Below are positions 35,114 to 43,557 of a stretch of 64,000 nucleotides of DNA, one piece after another. This DNA is from Candidatus Izemoplasma sp. (GTDB lineage: Bacteria; Bacillota_I; Bacilli_A; Izemoplasmatales; Izemoplasmataceae): the NCBI GenBank assembly GCA_007132465.1, contig SLOP01000012.1, forward strand, positions 1 through 64,000, written 5' to 3'. The notes beneath the pieces were generated by a model. It was not told the DNA's origin. It saw only the letters and a list, made by a program, of their open reading frames with translations, and ran no database searches. Positions within the stretch are counted from its first letter, which is position 1; each line of letters starts with the position of its first letter. Position numbers and translations under genes: made by a program.

Positions 35114-35704
35114 TTATTTTTTGAAAACGTGCTGATTACGCACGTAGTACTCGATGCCTGACACGACCGTCAGCGCGACGCTAATGTAGAGTAGAATTTG
35201 TCCTACCCATAAAGCGAACGTCCCAAACCAAGGTAGCGTGAAGCCAATCCAGGGGAAACTCTCGTGACGAAACACGCTTGACTCATGCCAGATAAACAAG
35301 AGCACACCAAGCGCAACCATCGTGAAAGCCGTCTTGTACTTACCAAGCACACCGGCCGCGATGACGTTGCCATCGCCGGCGGCGACCAAACGGATGCCGG
35401 TGACAATAAACTCGCGAGACAGCACGATAAGCACGACCCACATAGGCACCATGCCAACGTCTTGCAACATCAATAGGGCAAACATCACAAGCAGCTTATC
35501 CGCTAGCGGATCAAGAAATTTTCCCAAGGTGGTGACAAGGTTGTGTTTTCGCGCTAAGTACCCGTCAAGCATGTCGGTAATGGCTGCGGAAACAAACAAG
35601 AACCCGATGACGAAATCATAAAAAGGAAACTTCCAGTAATAGATAACGACCAACACGGGGATGATTAAAACTCGTAAAAAAGTCAACTTATTGGGCACAT
35701 TCAT
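35114..35704 (-). CDS. pgsA: CDP-diacylglycerol-glycerol-3-phosphate 3-phosphatidyltransferase
   Basis: Makes phosphatidylglycerol phosphate, the first committed step to phosphatidylglycerol. 196-residue membrane protein with about five hydrophobic segments. The CDP-alcohol phosphotransferase motif D-x2-D-G-x2-A-R-x8-G-x3-D-x3-D is complete in ITDMLDGYLARKHNLVTTLGKFLDPLADK (about residues 42-70). N terminus NVPNKLTFLRVLIIPVLV is typical of PgsA. ATG follows GGTGGTGAGCG. A promoter lies directly upstream, and recA begins about 50 bases after the gene. Confidence 0.96.
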   Translation of the reverse strand: MNVPNKLTFLRVLIIPVLVVIYYWKFPFYDFVIGFLFVSAAITDMLDGYLARKHNLVTTLGKFLDPLADKLLVMFALLMLQDVGMVPMWVVLIVLSREFIVTGIRLVAAGDGNVIAAGVLGKYKTAFTMVALGVLLFIWHESSVFRHESFPWIGFTLPWFGTFALWVGQILLYISVALTVVSGIEYYVRNQHVFKK

Positions 35705-35725
35705 ACGCTCACCACCTTAGTTTTC

Positions 35726-35754
35726 ATTATATCATATCCCCCATACCACAACAA
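35726..35754 (-). promoter_or_regulatory. Promoter of pgsA
   Basis: Minus-strand -35 TTGTTG (35749-35754), 17-base spacer, -10 TATAAT (35726-35731). Confidence 0.72.
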
Positions 35755-35856
35755 CAAATAAAGGCCGTAAAAATGCCTTCTTTTGCGTGTGGAACCGCGC
35801 TCGAATAACTGGCGAAGCAAGCCCTCATAAAAAAGACAGACCGGCCAATGAAAACA

Positions 35857-35902
35857 TCTAAAACGTTTACATCTTCCATTTCCTTAAACGTGGTAGTATG
35901 AT
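35857..35902 (+). promoter_or_regulatory. glnA promoter region with cre-like element
   Basis: -10 TATGAT at 35897-35902; the -35 at 17-base spacing is a poor TTCCAT (35874-35879). Upstream 35857-35872 reads on the minus strand ATGTAAACGTTTTAGA, matching the left half of the cre consensus with two mismatches at the right end. No GlnR box (TGTNAN7TNACA) was found. Confidence 0.35.
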
Positions 35903-35938
35903 AAAAACAAGATATGCTTTACCACAAGGGGTGTAAGG

Positions 35939-37270
35939 ATGACCAAGAAAGAGATTCTTGAAGACGCTAAGAAACACGATGTGAAATACGTGCGTTTATG
36001 CTTCACCGACATTCATGGCGTTATTAAGAACGTTGAGGTTCCCATCCGAAACTTGGACGTCGCGCTCGATAATCAAATCATGTTCGACGGGTCTAGCATT
36101 GAGGGCTTTGCCCGCATTGATGAAGCGGACATGTACTTGTATCCCGATCCCAACACCTGGTTGATTCTCAGCTGGGAAAACCCTGCCTACGGCAAAGTCG
36201 CGCGACTCATATGCGATGTCTACTTGCCTGATGGCACCCCGTTTGAAGGCGACCCTCGCCACATTCTCAAACGCACCATGAAAACGATGCATGACATGGG
36301 CTTTACCGCGTTGAACATCGGTGTGGAACCGGAGTTCTTCCTCTTCAAACTCGATGAATATGGCGAACCCACCTTAGAATCAAACGACACCGGTGGCTAC
36401 TTCGACCTCGCGCCAATCGATGGCGCTGAAGATTGTCGTCGTGACATCGTGCTTGAACTTGAGCGCATCGGGTTTTCCATGGAAGCTTCACATCACGAAG
36501 TGGCCCCGGGCCAACATGAAATCAACTTTGAGTTCGATAACGCCCTGGAAGCCTGCGACAACCTTCAGACGTTTAAACTCGTGGTCAAAAACGTCGCCAA
36601 ACGCCATGGGCTTCACGCCACGTTCATGCCTAAACCGATTCAAGGCATCAACGGGTCGGGCATGCATACCAATTGTTCGCTTACTAACAAAGACGGTGAC
36701 AATGCCTTTTACGATCCGAAGGGCCCTTTGCAACTAAGCGAGGTTTGCATGCAATGGATTGCTGGCATCATGACTCATGCCCGTGGTTTCACTGCGATCA
36801 CCAACCCCACGGTGAACTCATATAAGCGGCTAGTTCCTGGTTACGAAGCTCCTTGTTATGTTTCTTGGAGCGATGCCAATCGTTCGACGATGATCCGTAT
36901 CCCCGCACGCCGTGGCAAACACACCCGCACAGAAATACGTTCTGTCGACCCTGCATGCAACCCGTATTTAGCCATGAGCGTCATCCTCGCCAGCGGACTT
37001 GACGGTATCAAGCGAAAACTTAATGGCCGCCAAGCCGTCAATAAAAACCTTTATGCCCTCAGCCGCGAAGAACGTGAATCGATGGGCATTGTCAACCTTC
37101 CTGAAAATCTTAAAGACGCGCTTAAAGCCTTAAGGAAAGATGAGACCATCACCACAGCTCTCGGTTCGCACATCACCGCTAAGTTTCTCATGGCCAAACA
37201 CACCGAGTGGGATAACTACCGAACCACGGTTTCACCATGGGAAATTGAGATGTATCTTAAAAACCTCTGA
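35939..37270 (+). CDS. glnA: Glutamine synthetase type I-alpha
   Basis: Makes glutamine from glutamate, ammonia and ATP. 443 residues, the short GSI-alpha length; the adenylylation Tyr region and the 25-residue insertion of GSI-beta are absent. Conserved segments: [49 protein letters not shown] (ammonia/ATP site), [24 protein letters not shown] and [26 protein letters not shown]. The gene stands alone on the plus strand with a terminator. Bacillota usually place glnR before glnA, but no such gene is here. ATG follows AAGGGGTGTAAGG. Confidence 0.98.
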   Translation: MTKKEILEDAKKHDVKYVRLCFTDIHGVIKNVEVPIRNLDVALDNQIMFDGSSIEGFARIDEADMYLYPDPNTWLILSWENPAYGKVARLICDVYLPDGTPFEGDPRHILKRTMKTMHDMGFTALNIGVEPEFFLFKLDEYGEPTLESNDTGGYFDLAPIDGAEDCRRDIVLELERIGFSMEASHHEVAPGQHEINFEFDNALEACDNLQTFKLVVKNVAKRHGLHATFMPKPIQGINGSGMHTNCSLTNKDGDNAFYDPKGPLQLSEVCMQWIAGIMTHARGFTAITNPTVNSYKRLVPGYEAPCYVSWSDANRSTMIRIPARRGKHTRTEIRSVDPACNPYLAMSVILASGLDGIKRKLNGRQAVNKNLYALSREERESMGIVNLPENLKDALKALRKDETITTALGSHITAKFLMAKHTEWDNYRTTVSPWEIEMYLKNL

Positions 37271-37286
37271 ACACAGCCTACCCCAT

Positions 37287-37313
37287 AACCTCGCCATGCG
37301 GCGAGGTTTTTTT
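37287..37313 (+). terminator. Intrinsic terminator of glnA
   Basis: Stem AACCTCGCC / GGCGAGGTT, loop ATGC, and a T run. Confidence 0.92.
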
Positions 37314-37347
37314 GCGACTGTTATGCCAAGGCTGTTCGCTAACCATT

Positions 37348-37372
37348 AAAAAACGCTCGCGCAGGGCGAACG
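37348..37372 (-). terminator. Intrinsic terminator of the zinc-ribbon gene at 37394
   Basis: Minus-strand stem CGTTCGC / GCGAGCG (one G-T pair) with loop CCTGC, followed by TTTTTTAA. Confidence 0.75.
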
Positions 37373-37393
37373 GTTTCGTTGGCTTCGTTTACT

Positions 37394-37813
37394 TTAAGGA
37401 ATAAGCGCAGTCCACACAAAAATGTTGAAGACAAGCGCGATGATGCCAAGCACTACCGAGGCCGTGGCCGTGCCAAGATAACGCAGATGCTTTGATTGCT
37501 TCGCCTGTGTTCCTAACACGATAGCCCCAATGGACATCGCGATGTCCAAAAATGGGAAGGGTAAGAAAAACGATACGATGGCCAAAATCAACCCCGTGAC
37601 CGCCTTGGAATCGGCGTTGCGATCGTGCCGATGTGGCTGGCGCTTGGGTGGTGGGGTGTCGTATGGGTCGTCGTCAAACACGTAATCGTCCATGAACGGA
37701 TCTTGATAATCCGCTTTGTGCGTCGTGCGTTGCATCGGATACCCACAATGCGGGCATTTTTCGGCGCGTGTTGAAACTTCTCTATCGCATTCATTGCAAC
37801 GTATCAGTGCCAT
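37394..37813 (-). CDS. Zinc-ribbon membrane protein (DUF4190-like)
   Basis: 139 residues. The N terminus is a four-Cys zinc ribbon (CNECDREVSTRAEKCPHCGYP), followed by an acidic, low-complexity linker (DYQDPFMDDYVFDDDPYDTPPPKRQPHRHDRN) and two membrane helices (about 70-98 and 112-136) of the DUF4190 type. Many Bacillota have such small zinc-ribbon membrane proteins of unknown function. A shorter paralogue lies directly upstream at 37920-38258, with the same order of ribbon and helix pair, so the two probably arose by tandem duplication. ATG 37813 follows GGAGGATGAATC. Confidence 0.85.
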   Translation of the reverse strand: MALIRCNECDREVSTRAEKCPHCGYPMQRTTHKADYQDPFMDDYVFDDDPYDTPPPKRQPHRHDRNADSKAVTGLILAIVSFFLPFPFLDIAMSIGAIVLGTQAKQSKHLRYLGTATASVVLGIIALVFNIFVWTALIP

Positions 37814-37919
37814 GATTCATCCTCCTGCTCGTCATGTGCTGTTGGTTGATAACATGAGTATATTATACGCAAAGGGCTTGTGCTTGTAAACATGTGGCGA
37901 ATGGTTTTTCATATCTGTT

Positions 37920-38258
37920 TTAGGTGAACAATACCGGGGCCAACACGACAAGCCAAAAAAACACGTTCACGCACAGCGCCATAACGCCAACCCATAATGC
38001 GGCTAAGGCGGTTTTGTGGCGCGTGATGTGCGGATGGTTCATCGTTTTGATGCCGAGCCATGTTCCGGCTATCGCCATCAAGATATCGAGACCGGGAACG
38101 GGCAAAAATATTGAGGCAACGCCCAAGGTCAAGCCGGTTACGGCTTGTCTGTCCGCGCGCCTTAAAGAGGGCGTGTGGCACACGCGATAACCGCAGTGTG
38201 GGCACGCCATCACATTGTCATCAATCGGCCGTTGACATGCTTGGCATGTGGTGGGCAT
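37920..38258 (-). CDS. Zinc-ribbon membrane protein, paralogue of the downstream gene
   Basis: 112 residues from MPTTCQACQRPIDDNVMACPHCGYRV, a four-Cys zinc ribbon, then a short basic linker (PSLRRADRQAVTG) and two hydrophobic segments (about 42-68 and 82-108). The AVTGLTLGVASIFLPVPGLDILMAIAG stretch matches AVTGLILAIVSFFLPFPFLDIAMSIGA of the neighbour, confirming paralogy; the acidic linker is missing. Start ATG 38258 is set by GGAGG seven bases upstream. Function unknown. Confidence 0.82.
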   Translation of the reverse strand: MPTTCQACQRPIDDNVMACPHCGYRVCHTPSLRRADRQAVTGLTLGVASIFLPVPGLDILMAIAGTWLGIKTMNHPHITRHKTALAALWVGVMALCVNVFFWLVVLAPVLFT

Positions 38259-38344
38259 GACAACCTCCACGTTGTATGTGACGTGATGCATAAATCGCCA
38301 TCGGTTGATGCATGGTATCCTTAGAGAACGGTTCGTGTCTTACC

Positions 38345-38420
38345 CAGAGTGTCAGCTATTCACGGGCGACGATGCTTGCCGAGTTGATGTAAAATGGCAC
38401 TTCAGAGTGTCCGCTATTCA
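38345..38420. repeat. Pair of 18-base direct repeats
   Basis: CAGAGTGTCAGCTATTCA (38345-38362) and CAGAGTGTCCGCTATTCA (38403-38420) differ at one base and start 58 bases apart. The second copy overlaps the last codons of the YebC-family gene. The stretch between them has no gene. Confidence 0.8.
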
Positions 38421-39127
38421 ACAACGTTATGGTAGATTTTTTGAACATCATCCACGTCATTAATCATCGTCATAAACTTATCAAAAAGCATCCTGGCATC
38501 CTCATCAAGCACTACCTTCTCATGCGGATACCAACCCGCTTCAGCGTTCTCAATCACAGCGCCTTTAAGGGATTCTAGCGCAGATTCAACCTTATCCAAG
38601 CTAAACCCGTCGGCGGTGATGTGCACGCCGTCGTCGTCCGCTTCAATGTCGATAACGTTAAGGTCGGTTTTAAGCAAATGCTCAAGTACCGCTTCGTCAT
38701 CAACGTCCGTGACATGAATCAACGAAAGATGTTCAAACATGTGTGTGACCGAACCACTCACACCCATTTTTGAGCCAACTTTAGTAAAACATGCGCGCAC
38801 TTCGCTGACCGTGCGGTTGACGTTATCGGTGAGCGTGTCAATGATAAAAGCGCTACCTGAGGGTCCAAAACCTTCGTAGCGTTCATCGGTGTAGTTCTCA
38901 CCGCCAGCACCAGCGGCTTTGTCGATGTTGCGGTTGATGACATCCATCGGCACTTGTTCCTTTTTTGCGCGTTCAATTAAACGCTTAAGCGCCATGTTTG
39001 CCTCGGGATTGACACCGCGGTTGCGTGCGCAGACGTAGATTTCTTTGCCAAACCGCGAATACAACTTTGTTTTTTGCAAACCCGTTTTCATCATCGAATG
39101 CTTGCGAACTTCAAACTTTCTTCCCAT
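38414..39127 (-). CDS. YebC/PmpR/TACO1-family protein
   Basis: 237 residues of the YebC family, which includes DNA-binding regulators and factors that help ribosomes through proline stretches. Motifs: MGRKFEVRKHSMMKTGLQKTKLYSRFGKEIYVCAR at the N terminus, NPEANMALKRLIERAKKEQVPMDVINRNIDKA, and GFGPSGSAFIIDTLTDNVNRTVSEVR. The second-line N terminus without the AGHSKW motif points to the YeeN subfamily. ATG 39127 is preferred because GGTGAG precedes it; an upstream ATG-less extension is not supported. The distal end overlaps one copy of an 18-base repeat. Confidence 0.93.
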   Translation of the reverse strand: MGRKFEVRKHSMMKTGLQKTKLYSRFGKEIYVCARNRGVNPEANMALKRLIERAKKEQVPMDVINRNIDKAAGAGGENYTDERYEGFGPSGSAFIIDTLTDNVNRTVSEVRACFTKVGSKMGVSGSVTHMFEHLSLIHVTDVDDEAVLEHLLKTDLNVIDIEADDDGVHITADGFSLDKVESALESLKGAVIENAEAGWYPHEKVVLDEDARMLFDKFMTMINDVDDVQKIYHNVVE

Positions 39128-39182
39128 CGTCTCACCACGCTTCAATAAACCACCGCCATTATATACCATGGCGGCGGTGGAT

Positions 39183-40043
39183 TCAATCGTTTTTTATCGC
39201 GTGTGTTTCATGCGCGCCGGGTGTCGCAAGCCCTGCCTTGTAAAGGGTTCCTAAGGCGCGTTTGAACGCCGCCTTCGACATGTGGAACCGCTTGAAAATC
39301 GCATCCGGATCAGACTTATCACCAAAGGGTACCCTTCCACCCGCTTTTTTTATTTCCTCAAGCACTTTTTCGGCATCGCTTTCAAGCACCACTTCTTTTT
39401 GGTCAATGACCGAGGCATTGTAATGCCTATCATCTCGGATGACGGTCACGCGAGCTTCGAGTTTTTCGCCTAACCTCGGTGTGCGGCGCATGTGTTTCTC
39501 ATAGACAAAAAGCTCATGCCCATCGGCAGTGAATGTCACCACGCCTTCGTCGGTATGGTAAAACACAAAGGTGTCGACGGTGTCGCCTTTAGCCAAAGGT
39601 TTCTCCGGTTGAAAGTGGTCTCGCATGCGAAACCGACTCACCGGTTTGGCCACAATTTGATTGTGTCCTGGCTTAATAGTGCAAAAAAGCTTGTCGCCGG
39701 GTTGTGGCCAGTGTGCCTTTATGACCGGCAAATCGTCGCGTGAAACCAGCATGTCTTTATCCAACCCAACGTTCACAAACACACCAAGTCCGTGTTTGGT
39801 CTCAACAACGGCTAAAAGCGCCGCGTCGGTCGCCGTCGCATACGGTCGTTTCATCGTCGGTGCAACCTGTTTTTTGGAATTCACATACAAAAACGCCTCA
39901 ATGGTCTCGCCTTCCCTCAGCGATCGTGTCGCTTGCGAGGCCGGCAAAATTAACCGGGTGCCTTCGGTTTCAACAACGTAATCCTTATCGTTAATCTCGA
40001 TGACGGTGAAGCGGTAAAAGTCTCCTAGCATCAATGTGTCCAT
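39183..40043 (-). CDS. cvfB: S1-domain RNA-binding protein, CvfB family
   Basis: 286-residue protein of the CvfB (YitL) family: tandem S1-like OB domains (about 5-60, 65-130 and 140-210) followed by a winged-helix end (AIFKRFHMSKAAFKRALGTLYKAGLA, about 248-273). CvfB binds RNA and affects virulence-factor expression in Staphylococcus; its role here is unknown. LGVFVNVGLDKDMLVSRDDLP is the second S1 segment. ATG at 40043 has GGGTGATTGA upstream. It is transcribed away from rpsT. Confidence 0.93.
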   Translation of the reverse strand: MDTLMLGDFYRFTVIEINDKDYVVETEGTRLILPASQATRSLREGETIEAFLYVNSKKQVAPTMKRPYATATDAALLAVVETKHGLGVFVNVGLDKDMLVSRDDLPVIKAHWPQPGDKLFCTIKPGHNQIVAKPVSRFRMRDHFQPEKPLAKGDTVDTFVFYHTDEGVVTFTADGHELFVYEKHMRRTPRLGEKLEARVTVIRDDRHYNASVIDQKEVVLESDAEKVLEEIKKAGGRVPFGDKSDPDAIFKRFHMSKAAFKRALGTLYKAGLATPGAHETHAIKND

Positions 40044-40115
40044 TCAATCACCCGACCCCATTATACCAAAGCTGAGGGCAAAGCACACGTGCGACACTTA
40101 TCAAGGCGAAAACGG

Positions 40116-40144
40116 TTGCTTTTTAGGTGTAGCTTTGGTACAAT
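40116..40144 (+). promoter_or_regulatory. Promoter of rpsT
   Basis: -35 TTGCTT (40116-40121), exact 17-base spacer, -10 TACAAT (40139-40144). Confidence 0.75.
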
Positions 40145-40178
40145 AAGGACGCTGAATTCGAAAACTGGAGGTGACACC

Positions 40179-40442
40179 ATGGCCAACATTAAGCAGCAAA
40201 AAAAACGCGTCAAAACCGACGCCAAACGACGCCAACAAAACACCATGTTCAAATCAAGCCTTAAACTCGCGATGAGACGCGTCGAACAATACGTTGAACA
40301 AAACGATAAAGAAAAGGCGATCACGGCACTTAACAATGCCAATAAAAAACTGGATAAAGCCGTTGTTAAAGGGCTCCATCACAAAAACTACGTCGCAAAA
40401 CGCAAATCGCGTCTTGCCAAACAGGTAAACGAACTTTCGTAA
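40179..40442 (+). CDS. rpsT: 30S ribosomal protein S20
   Basis: 87-residue, very basic, all-helical protein that binds the 5' and 3' minor domains of 16S rRNA. N terminus MANIKQQKKRVKTDAKRRQQN and C-terminal VKGLHHKNYVAKRKSRLAKQVN are typical. Start ATG 40179 is set by TGGAGGTGACACC. It is transcribed opposite to holA, whose stop lies past the terminator pair; in Bacillus the two are adjacent too. Confidence 0.98.
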   Translation: MANIKQQKKRVKTDAKRRQQNTMFKSSLKLAMRRVEQYVEQNDKEKAITALNNANKKLDKAVVKGLHHKNYVAKRKSRLAKQVNELS

Positions 40443-40449
40443 ACCGAAG

Positions 40450-40472
40450 CCGTGTCGAGCACACGGTTTTTG
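40450..40472 (+). terminator. Intrinsic terminator of rpsT
   Basis: Stem CCGTGT / ACACGG, loop of 5, followed by TTTTTG. Confidence 0.8.
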
Positions 40473-40478
40473 TTTGCT

Positions 40479-40507
40479 AAAAAAACGACGCTCACGTGAG
40501 CATCGTT
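40479..40507 (-). terminator. Intrinsic terminator of the yqeG-holA strand
   Basis: Twelve-base stem AACGATGCTCAC / GTGAGCGTCGTT (minus strand) followed by a T run, just past the holA stop. Confidence 0.85.
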
Positions 40508-41470
40508 TTAGGTATGTAGAATAAAAAGTTCAAGCGCGACCTTTTTATCCACGCGGCCGCTTTTGATATGGTAGTCCAGTTTCTCAAGTTGCGTCAAATG
40601 GTTTTGAATGGTTTCCATTGAAGCGGATTTGGCGTTTTGAACCATGTAATACGCTCTCCCGCTAGAGACGTTGTAATACGCTTGAATGTCCGCTTGGGTC
40701 TTCCCTCTGTCCAACAGCGTTCGCGCATGCAACATTTCGCGGTATTTCGTCACAATGATATTTAAAATACGCAGTGGGTCTTCGCTGTGCGCAATTAAAT
40801 CACGGTAAACCTCAAGGGCGCGGCGGGCGTCTTTTTTTAAGAGCGCATTCGTGATTGCAAAGACGTTGTCTTCAACGTTCCTCGTCACCACTTTTTCAAT
40901 TGTCGCTAAGTCGATGTGCTTACCCTCATCGACGTAAAGCAACAGTTTCCGCATCTCAAGGTACGCGAATTCGGTGCTGTGTTCAACGCGTTTCATGAAC
41001 GCTTTAAGCGCATCTTCATCGACGTTGATGGCGTGTTGGCCAAACTGCCTCCGTGCCCATGCGACCAAATCTTGTGATGATTTCAGTTTGCACTCGACCA
41101 CTTCGTGCTTGCGAAATTGCTTGACAAGGGCGTGTTTATCGTCGAGTTGCTTCACCGGTGCCGTCACAATCAACAGTGTCTCCTCAGGTGGGTTTTGCAA
41201 GTACGCCCCGAGCATCGCTTCATCATGAGGCAGCGATTTTTTTGCTTTCTCCTTGCCCAAAAACCGGGCATTATGACAGATGACGACTTTCATATCGCTC
41301 ATAAACGGTATCGTCATCGCGTCAGCAACAGCGTCTTGCAAAAGCGTTTCATCTAAATCGTAATGCGTGATGTTGTATTCGTCTACGTCAAAACGCTTAA
41401 TGACTTTATTCATTTTTAGTTTTGTGTAAAACGTGTCTTCCCCGTAGAACAAAATCACTTGCGGGTCCAT
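40508..41470 (-). CDS. holA: DNA polymerase III delta subunit
   Basis: Clamp-loader subunit that opens the beta clamp. 320 residues from MDPQVILFYGEDTFYTKLKMNK. The N-terminal domain begins with ILFYGEDTF, the usual HolA phosphate-loop relic; the middle shows LLIVTAPVKQLDDKHALVKQF and the collar helices ILNIIVTKYREMLHAR and the terminal LEKLDYHIKSGRVDKKVALELFIL are typical. Start ATG 41470 has GGTGAT eight bases upstream; an in-frame ATG six codons earlier is less likely. It follows comEC by 43 bases as the last gene of the competence/ribosome cluster, the order of Bacillus yqeN. Confidence 0.92.
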   Translation of the reverse strand: MDPQVILFYGEDTFYTKLKMNKVIKRFDVDEYNITHYDLDETLLQDAVADAMTIPFMSDMKVVICHNARFLGKEKAKKSLPHDEAMLGAYLQNPPEETLLIVTAPVKQLDDKHALVKQFRKHEVVECKLKSSQDLVAWARRQFGQHAINVDEDALKAFMKRVEHSTEFAYLEMRKLLLYVDEGKHIDLATIEKVVTRNVEDNVFAITNALLKKDARRALEVYRDLIAHSEDPLRILNIIVTKYREMLHARTLLDRGKTQADIQAYYNVSSGRAYYMVQNAKSASMETIQNHLTQLEKLDYHIKSGRVDKKVALELFILHT

Positions 41471-41513
41471 CGTATCACCAGCTTTCATCACACCCATTGT
41501 ACCACAATCCACC

Positions 41514-43532
41514 TCAGGGCACGGTGGTTTTCGTTCGGGAACCCCAAAAATAACGAAACCACACCGTCCCTTCTTGATCAGTGCGATGCACACGCATTGC
41601 GTGCGCTTCAAGCCGCCTCACCACCACCGGCGAAGGATGGTTAAAGCGGTTATGCCGGTGCGCGCTAATAAGCGCCTCATCAGCGCCGACACGGCTCAAG
41701 AATGCCTCGCTGCTTGAGGTAATTGATCCGTGGTGCGCAACTTTTAGCAACGTCGCCCTTAAGTCTTCGTCGAGCATCGCCGCTTCACGCGGCCCTTCAA
41801 TGTCCCCCGTAAACAACAACACCTCGTTTTCCAACCATGCCTTCATCACCATCGATCGGTCGTTTTCCGATGTGAAAACCCCTTGCGTTGGAAACAGATA
41901 AAACATTAAATTCCCGCACGTAAAGACCTCCCCTTCCACCAACGCTTGGTTGACGTTGGTGATGGTGTGGCCGATGGGGAAGGCTTCAGACACGGCATCA
42001 TATGCACCGTAATGATCGGTGTGTCTGTGTGAGATAAACACATAGTCCAGCCGGGTGACATGCAATCCCCTCAAGCTTTGCACAAGCGCATCGGCGGTGT
42101 CGCCCTCACCGGTGTCAATTAACACCGTGCAACGGTTATGCGCATCGCGAAGCAAGGCTGCATCGCCGTGCACATGGAAGAAAATCGCGTGCGACCTCGG
42201 GTCTAAGTACGGCGTCAGATGCACCCCTATCATTAACACCCCAAGCGCCACCACGTAGCGAAATCGATGCGTTTGCGTGGCGTAAATCATCACAAAAATC
42301 ACATAGTAAAGCAGCACCACATACGGCGAAGAGAAATAAAGCCGAAACCGCCAAGAAAAAACCATTGAAACGGCTTCAATCACCGTTTCAAACGTTTGGA
42401 TTACCAGCAGAAACAACGGTTCCATCGCCGGCAACGCAAACGTGATGAATGCCAGTGGCAACACCACCGCCGACATCACGCCGACCACCACGACGTTCAG
42501 CACCACCGTCAAGGGATGAAGCGCTGCCTCAAATGTGCTCACAATCGGTACGGTTGCGAACCACGCGATCACGCTCACCCGCCAGGCTTGTTGAAGAGCG
42601 GTCTTGTGTTGCATGGTTTCACGAACTAAAAGGATGGAAGCCGCAACCAAAAAACTTAACTGAAAGGCCGCAAGCCGTATCACCAATGGGTTGATGAAAA
42701 GCGACACCACAAACGCAAGCGACAACGCATCAAACGTCGTATGGCGGGTGTGAAACTGTCGCATCGTCACGATAAACCCAACGAGCATCGCCGCACGCAT
42801 CGCCGAAGGCGAAAACGACGCCACAAGCGCATACATGAGCGCCACAACCGCCGCCGCGGCTTCAGCGAGGGCAGTGCGTTTACTCAATGCCATCACCGCC
42901 TTGCCAACCATCCCCGAAAGCAACGTCACATGCATGCCGCTGATTGCAAACACGTGAGCCACACCCAAAAAACGCGCCTGCCCAAGCACCCCTGTCGTTT
43001 CAATGCCTTCGCGTTCTGCCAATAAAAAAGCAGACAAATATGCGTGTGCCTCATCAAAGCGCATAACCCTTCGTTCAACGGTTTCGCGCAGTCGATAGAC
43101 GCTCGCACCACGTGCCAACACGTTAACCTCGGCATCATAAACGACACCGCCAATGCCATTGGCCTCCAAATACGCCGGATAATCGAAGGCACGCGGCATT
43201 CCCCGCGAGTCATGTCGACTAAGTCGACCGTCAATGCGAACATCGTCGCCCGAACGGGCGGCGGTCTGTTTCACATACACCCACGCGCGCACCCCATCCG
43301 CATCCACCACCAGACGTGTTCCGCCGCGTTCCACACGACAAACCCTCGCCGTGAAGGTTCCCGCATCTAAACGTTCAACTGAATACGTCGCCTGGCGCAG
43401 ACAAAAAAGCACACCTACGAGTAACGCCACCACCCACACCGGCTTCTCTAAGCGCCTCATGGTATAAGCAAACCAACCGACCAGGACCCACACCGGCCAA
43501 AACCAAAGCGAAAGCGCAAGCCCAAGGACCAT
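41514..43532 (-). CDS. comEC: DNA internalisation competence protein ComEC/Rec2
   Basis: Channel for single-stranded DNA during natural transformation. About 672 residues: N-terminal hydrophobic region and DUF4131-like OB-like domain (about 30-150), a competence domain with multiple membrane helices (about 180-450, including HVFAISGMHVTLLSG), and a C-terminal metallo-beta-lactamase-like domain with FISHRHTDHYGAYD and LLKVAHHGSITSSSEAFL. The ATG at 43532 is taken as start; the frame is open for 26 codons upstream but these overlap comEA. ATG 43532 has only a weak ribosome site. The MBL domain keeps its HxHxDH motif (HRHTDH). comEB, which follows comEA in Bacillus, is absent. Confidence 0.93.
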   Translation of the reverse strand: MVLGLALSLWFWPVWVLVGWFAYTMRRLEKPVWVVALLVGVLFCLRQATYSVERLDAGTFTARVCRVERGGTRLVVDADGVRAWVYVKQTAARSGDDVRIDGRLSRHDSRGMPRAFDYPAYLEANGIGGVVYDAEVNVLARGASVYRLRETVERRVMRFDEAHAYLSAFLLAEREGIETTGVLGQARFLGVAHVFAISGMHVTLLSGMVGKAVMALSKRTALAEAAAAVVALMYALVASFSPSAMRAAMLVGFIVTMRQFHTRHTTFDALSLAFVVSLFINPLVIRLAAFQLSFLVAASILLVRETMQHKTALQQAWRVSVIAWFATVPIVSTFEAALHPLTVVLNVVVVGVMSAVVLPLAFITFALPAMEPLFLLVIQTFETVIEAVSMVFSWRFRLYFSSPYVVLLYYVIFVMIYATQTHRFRYVVALGVLMIGVHLTPYLDPRSHAIFFHVHGDAALLRDAHNRCTVLIDTGEGDTADALVQSLRGLHVTRLDYVFISHRHTDHYGAYDAVSEAFPIGHTITNVNQALVEGEVFTCGNLMFYLFPTQGVFTSENDRSMVMKAWLENEVLLFTGDIEGPREAAMLDEDLRATLLKVAHHGSITSSSEAFLSRVGADEALISAHRHNRFNHPSPVVVRRLEAHAMRVHRTDQEGTVWFRYFWGSRTKTTVP

Positions 43533-43557
43533 GAGCGCCGGCCAGTGGAGCGTTCCC

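Noticed and set aside
38292-38413. Small gene in the gap before the YebC-type gene
   Set aside because: No frame with a start and ribosome site; only the direct repeats are notable.
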